From the NCBI GenBank assembly GCA_950295325.1, contig OX485809.1, forward strand, positions 4,836,001 to 4,900,000: 64,000 nt of DNA. Direction: 5' to 3'. This document shows positions 58,181 through 64,000 of this stretch, in pieces (the first letter of the stretch is position 1; the number at the start of each line of letters is the position of its first letter). A program made the position numbers and the translations under genes. The notes beneath the pieces are model-generated. The model was not told the origin of the DNA. It was given only the letters and a program-made list of their open reading frames with translations, and searched no databases. The DNA comes from Polytrichum commune. Taxonomy: Eukaryota; Streptophyta; Polytrichopsida; Polytrichales; Polytrichaceae.

Positions 58181-61029
58181 AAAAGCTAACTACACTATTG
58201 CATGTCAACATTGGCAACTCATTCCACTAGAAGAAAGCTTGTCCATTAGAACCGTATGTCGTGACTTTGTCATTGTAACTCATGGCGAGAGAATGCACAA
58301 ATAAAGCATTTTGGATGTCAACCAGAGGGTTTCAATTGTGAAGTATCCAAAAAATTTGCAACCAAAGACTTTCAGTTGACAACTAGAGTAATTTATTTAT
58401 GGCATTTTTGCGCCATGAATGGCAATGGATAAGTTTTCTTCTAGTGTTGGTGATGGAACAACAATTACGAAGATGGTTGTGGACATTAAAATGATTCCAT
58501 AGTCATATTTTCCATGTCACTTGGTTTTGGTTGAAGTCAATATCCATCCACAACTTTGAATGACTCCCATGATCTAGTTTGTATGTATCATGAAACAAGC
58601 AGCGAGTCGCAAGAGTGCACATGCGACAAATTTCAATTGGTTGTCCAACCAAGACCAAACCGTGGTCATATTAGAGACCACTACACATTAACAACCAAAT
58701 GTAATTACACTAGAAGAGCGAGTTACTAACACCATATGTGATCAGTTTTGAAAATTGACTACCAAACTTTGGCCCATTTCAAAAACCACCCCCAAGTCTC
58801 TTCCCACACAGTAGAACCAATAAACCCCCCCACCATGAGGAATCGCCAAGACATCATGGTAGAGGTGTGTTAAATCTTAAATGTTCGTCCATTTTAAACA
58901 AGGATATCCACATGTGAGGCTAGTACTTATGCCATCCCATGTAGTACATTTCATATGTCATGGAGATTTAGCCAAGCGTATTCATCATGTGCGCGTGTCC
59001 AAGTCGTACCTCATTGATTACTTGGTCCAACAAATTGTGACATTATAATGACCTCTATTTACACCATCTTTGAGATCATGTGATTGTGGTTGGAGAGCTC
59101 ACATGCAAGGAATGCTTACAAGGTGTGTGGTCACTTTTGTATAATCGGACGCTTAAAGCGGAGAATTAATGTCATGGGCAACCACTTTGGCTACCAAACA
59201 AGCGTGGTTGGGTAGCCTTTTTTGGGTTGTCTACCAGTAGACGTTGTCCTTAATCATTTCTGACATACTAAGATGGTTGGTTATTGGCCATAATTGTTAA
59301 TGTGGCCTTCTTAAATGTTGTGAACAACTTGCAAATGCATGTCAGAGGGGAAAAGAATGGCGAATGTTCATGTGGCATCAACGAATATGGTAGAAGATAA
59401 CCATATTTTGGTGATTTTTCTTTCTGAAACATGATTGTTGTACATATATGGCAAAGCCTATAATGATGAACACGCACCAGAAGATCATAAGATTTACAAC
59501 GGGCAATGTGGATGGAGATAGTGATAGTGTTGAGGTTGTCACTCCACGATTCTTGATTGTTTCAAACATGGCAAATGGAAACAACGAGGCGGCAAACATG
59601 GGACTGGGCTTGGACCATGATTTCAAGATTTTGAGAAGTAAGGAAAAATACTATAACTTGATAGGAAGGGATTTGAACTTTGATATCTACACATGTGCTT
59701 TAAAGCTATATGGCTAAGAGCATCCAAAGAAGAGGGGATATATATATATATATATATTTGTGTGTGTGTGAAAAGGGGAAGGCCCTTGTTTCCTTCTTGT
59801 TTGTGATTTTTTATTATGATTCTTATATATAGCAGGCTATGAGGGATTTATAATTGCTAGGCTATTGTTTGACGATGAAATAATCAAAGGATATCCATGG
59901 TGTTTGTACTAGATTATCAATCTCAATCTTTGAAATTCCTTTTCTATTATGATTTTTTTTGCGAGTTTCTAGAAGAGTACTTCATTGAACTAAAATATAG
60001 ATTTGCTTTGTAAGACATAAATTTGTCGAAAGTTCAATCCAAGCGATTATCTTTGTGTATGTAAATTGACTGTGAGCGCTCGGAATAATTGGCTCGTATT
60101 TAGGGTTGTATTGCACGAGATTTATTATCTTATTACAATAGTGGAGAAGGAAGATGGATCTTTGCTATGAAATTGGAATGCTGGAAAGGTGGTTAATAGT
60201 TTACAGCACTTGATTCACAAAGTGAATGATATTTTATTTTCCTTAGAATGGTTGTGGAACTACAAAGATTATCATTCTAGATGCTAAAGGTCCAATTTTA
60301 GTAGTCAACTACTTGCATAAGATGTAAGGTGGGATGATTGAACTATGGACTTTGAAAGTTAGTGTTTATTAAACATTTGAAATTTGTGGAAATAGGATTC
60401 AGACTTAGTCTTCACTTGATTGAGTTTAAGGACAAGGAACACTGTTTCTTGTTGTAATATGTGCTTGAAATGGTAATAGCCCATTAGTGTGCCGTTCCAT
60501 TGTGATTAAAAGTGTGAAGGTACAAAATTGATTTATGTCTTTGCCAATTGCTTGGTTAAGACGAGACATTGGGATTCTGAAACAATGAGGAGTGTTACTT
60601 GATCGGTATCTGATTAACAAATGGGATTATTTGTTTGAAGGTGTAGGCTATTGTCTAGTTGTTTTTTTTGCGACCGATGACCTTCACTTACAAATGTAGT
60701 ACAATTGCTTGATGAGTTGCATAACTATGAGTATAAAATTTGAAGAGGCCATAGAATTCCATAACTAGGGACTATTGGGTTTTATACATTTCTAATTTTT
60801 GGCACACTGGACATTGAAAGGATGGATAGGCGAGACTATTGCCTATGAAAGGTAAAGCGATCCCTAGTGACATAAAATTTGATCCTTTAGCTCTGAACAT
60901 CAGCAATGTATACTTACCTTCGTGATTGATAATGAGGTTAAGACATTGCTTAATAACATCATTAGATTGAGAATTAATCAAGGACAAATAAAAACACTGC
61001 AAGGGTGACTGCACTGCCAATTCAAGTTA
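58181..61029. other. Sequence between the direct repeats
   Basis: Could be the inside of an old LTR retrotransposon if the flanking repeats are LTRs. However, no gag or pol motif is recognisable in six frames and no primer-binding site was found. An 89-aa frame at 59448-59717 has no recognised domain. A TA/TG microsatellite lies at about 59740-59770. Confidence 0.35.
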
Positions 61030-61395
61030 CATTGAAAAGACTAATCAATTCAAGGCTATTAACCACACCAAAGTGTCATTGGCTTTGGTAAAATAGACAA
61101 AAAAGGGATGCGTATTGCAATATTATTGACAATGGTTGTGCCTATGCTTGCACATTGCACAAGATATCAATTAAAATTAACTCACTACCAAATTATTGCA
61201 TGGGAAAATAATGTAAGATTAAGACATTGTCATCAAATGCATGTATTGTGGTTATGAGACTTCTACCTAAAATCCCAAATAACCTTAAACAAATCTAATA
61301 TTATCCTAATAAAACTTATCTCAAACACCTAGACAATATAAAGATCACCTTTTAATTCTTCCCGGAGTGTTTCCATGGGTTTTGTCTTATCTAAG
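61030..61395 (+). repeat. Direct repeat, right copy
   Basis: More AT-rich than its partner at 57785-58180, with many C-to-T type differences, and lacking a block of about 30 bp near the middle (CCCGTACCCGTAACCC). Consistent with a longer history of decay. Confidence 0.7.
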
Positions 61396-61836
61396 ACTTG
61401 AACTACATTGAGCAAATCCAATAACTATAAATTCTTATGGAGATATGGTAATAGGACCATATACCTTATAGGAGGGTAAGAAACGCAATGAAGTCTCTAA
61501 ACTCTATATTTGTTTCCATCTTATTCAATGCCATAGTTAGGATCATAGGTCCAAGTTCTCATGTGAATGGAGCAAATTGACCAATTTTGTGTCATAACCC
61601 CTTCTTCAAATTATGTAATGTAGATGCTACACCATTTATTTTAATTAGTGTGGACTGCAGTTTGAAATTGCAAAGTACTTCAACTTCTTACAAAAAATGT
61701 TACATTTTAGTATCAATGTTTTGTTATGTTCTCTAAAGCGCATGTTCCTTAGTTGTAAAAAAATTGCATCCTCAGTAAAAACTTATAGCACTATGTAAAC
61801 ACAAATGGTATTTTGTACCCAATCCATATTACATCA

Positions 61837-62043
61837 ATTATTCCAATTAGTTTGTGTTACTATTCGGAGTTATCTAGTGCAATAACGTCTTATTCAAGAG
61901 TTCGACTTTTACTGAGGAAAGTACAATTGGTTGTTTAGACATTTTATAGAACATAAATGACATTGCTTGAGAAACTATTACATTCTCATTAAATAGTTAT
62001 TGCATTATGTAACTTTGAATATTAACACACACTAATTGGGATA
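61837..62043. mobile_element. MITE, CCCAATTAGTG family, copy 4
   Basis: Begins TTATTCCAATTAGTTTGTGT and ends ACACACACTAATTGGGATAA; inverted ends include TATTCGGAGTTATCTAGTGC and GCATTATGTAACTTTGAATA. The inside is rearranged compared with copies 1-3 (AGTACAATTGG... replaces AGCAAAGTC). Confidence 0.7.
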
Positions 62044-64000
62044 ATTAGTGCAGTCGATTGAACCCTTGACTTCCCAAGCCTATGAATGGGTTGTTTGGAG
62101 TGAATTTCACTCAATGTTGGTTTTGGAATGTTCATGGACAAGTTTTAAGATTAAATGGGACTTATCCATAGTATCTTGAAACATGGAGTTGAGCTATTTT
62201 GAGGGGATAAATGAGCATGAATAAACCTTTGGATTTTTAAAAATTAGTAATTGAAGAAGGGGTGCACAAGGTAATGTCATGAATTTGACTCATCAAATTC
62301 ACTTGGGAAATCAACGGGATGCTTATGTGATTTGGAGCTAGACAGGAACAACGCAATAATTGAGCAACTCCATGTGTTTAAATGCACCGACCATAATAGG
62401 CTAGCCACCTTGCATTTGGAATGTGTAAACTGTCCCAATATTTCCGACCACGTACATGCAAAGAATTCCTCAAAAATCAAAGAGTGTCCAAATGTCAAAT
62501 TGAACGGCTAGAAGTGAGCACAAAGGCTGTGTTTTATCATAAACATCAAAAAACATTTCACTTTTGTTAAACTAAACATCATTGATGTTCATGCGAAGTT
62601 TGCATTAGAATGGACACCATTGATTGGAGTCAACACCCTCACATGAACTCCCAACACAACATAAACATGACCATTACTCACTGTCACCTTTTTCTTTCCA
62701 CATTCTAATACTCTCCATATTGCAAGACTCGTGTACCTTATTGGATATCAATAAGACTAGAGATAAGATTGCACAAGCATATAGACATACACAAAAGACA
62801 TATGAATAATGCTTGAAGTGAGATGGTCTTATGCTCTCCTTGCTTTGCCTTTTGTTGCTTTTCTTCTTTGCATTGGTTCGTACAAACAATATGGGATAAC
62901 TCTCATCCCTCTTCAGACTATCATTATAGCCTTATTGTAACCTCGTTACTTCTCATGCCTCTTTCATTATATTTTTTTATTGACTATGAGCAATCTAATG
63001 CTCTACCTTCTACATATCTCTGGGGTAAACATCCATGTTGATTTGGTGTTTATAATTATTTTGATTGAGGATGGATGAATTAAGTGGGGTTAATGTAGGG
63101 AAAAAATCATCCATCAACTAGAAATGGGTTGCTTGGGAAGTTAGAGATTGAAGAATTAGCTATTTCATGAACATGTCTATGGATGTAGTATAAACTTGCA
63201 ACTGCTCATTCCCAACTACTAGGTCACAAGCATGGGGTCACTATGAACTTGATTGTAGTCTCTAATTTTGATTGTGATGTGAAAACCACTAGGAGATGAC
63301 AAAATTATTCAAAGTTCAAATGACCTCATTTAGCAATGGCTTCTATTGTGGCAAGGGCATTTTACACTACGTGGCTTTTGGTCACGAGTTTGTTGTTTTG
63401 CATTCAACACCTTTCACGTTTAATAAGTTTTTGGTGCATGTTTGAAGGTAGTGTGGAGGATTGAACCGATGTTGCACTAGTAATCTCAATTTTGTATACC
63501 ACTCGGATATCTATAATGAGGTTTCCACATTTTTCACGACACTATTTGGATACGGGTCTTTTATTTGCGTTACCATTATAGTTTATATATCATGCAAGTA
63601 CCTTCGTGCCTATGTTAGATTGTTTGGAACACTATTGAACTAATAATAGCTCATGTATCCAAAGATTCTCTCACCTACCAAATTCCAATATTTGACTAGT
63701 CTTACACCAACCGGTAGATTTTTTTGATACCATTATTGATGGTTACTATTGATACTAGGCATTCACCTATATACTATTCCAACATTGGTTTGAACAAAGA
63801 GCTTTCTAAATTGGTTTGATGGAGGTCTAAAAACTTATTTTCACATGCCGTAACATGTTCAATCGAGTTCACTCCTTGATGAACCAAAAGAAGTCACTCT
63901 TCACTCAAATTCAAGAATGATCTCTACGCATGCACCGCAAATGAAAAGAAATGATCAATTTCACATGCAAAATGCTCTTGGGCAACACCATTATTAAGAA
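62044..64000. other. Gene-free right end
   Basis: Short frames on both strands (60-73 aa) show no domain, signal peptide or codon bias. Nothing beyond AT-rich unique sequence is seen. Confidence 0.3.

Noticed and set aside
59448-59717. 89-aa plus-strand frame
   Set aside because: Long for this region but without recognisable domain, codon bias or upstream signals, and overlapped by a minus-strand frame of similar length.

Overview
This is nuclear DNA of a land plant. Three plant genes are visible: a SNAPc-type four-repeat MYB protein, a mitochondrial malate dehydrogenase with an N-terminal presequence and six GT-AG introns, and a multi-pass membrane protein with two GT-AG introns. They occupy only the first 27 kb. 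The rest is AT-rich and full of short transposable-element relics, long G/C homopolymers, microsatellites and one decayed LINE. Three genes in 64 kb points to a large, repeat-rich genome. A non-seed plant (fern, lycophyte or bryophyte) is possible, but the species cannot be fixed from this sequence.

Layout. 1-640: MITE-type repeats. 640-4776: promoter and intronless 1229-aa MYB4R1/SNAPC4-like gene (+). 4777-11655: 3' flank, a 3 x 155-bp tandem repeat, a decayed duplicate of the malate dehydrogenase 5' region (about 9.96-10.26 kb) and two abutting foldback MITEs. 11937-15364: mitochondrial malate dehydrogenase (+, 7 exons, 349 aa). 15.4-23.1 kb: repeats and MITEs. 23952-27047: membrane-protein gene (+, 3 exons, 496 aa). 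27.0-64 kb: no convincing host gene. It holds at least seven MITE-like families, a 5'-truncated LINE with an RNase H domain (about 45.6-47.3 kb, minus strand), a pogo/Emigrant-like element and a 19-unit minisatellite.

The three genes do not form a pathway: one serves small nuclear RNA transcription, one the TCA cycle, and one is an uncharacterised membrane protein. They share telo-box-like AACCCTA motifs near their 5' ends. In both intron-bearing genes, intron 1 appears to have grown by tandem duplication of a unit carrying the exon 1/intron 1 junction, leaving arrays of decoy 5' splice sites. This is the most unusual signal in the window.

No CRISPR array, rRNA gene or convincing tRNA gene was seen. 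All alignments and boundaries were made by eye; repeat edges are approximate unless a target-site duplication is given.
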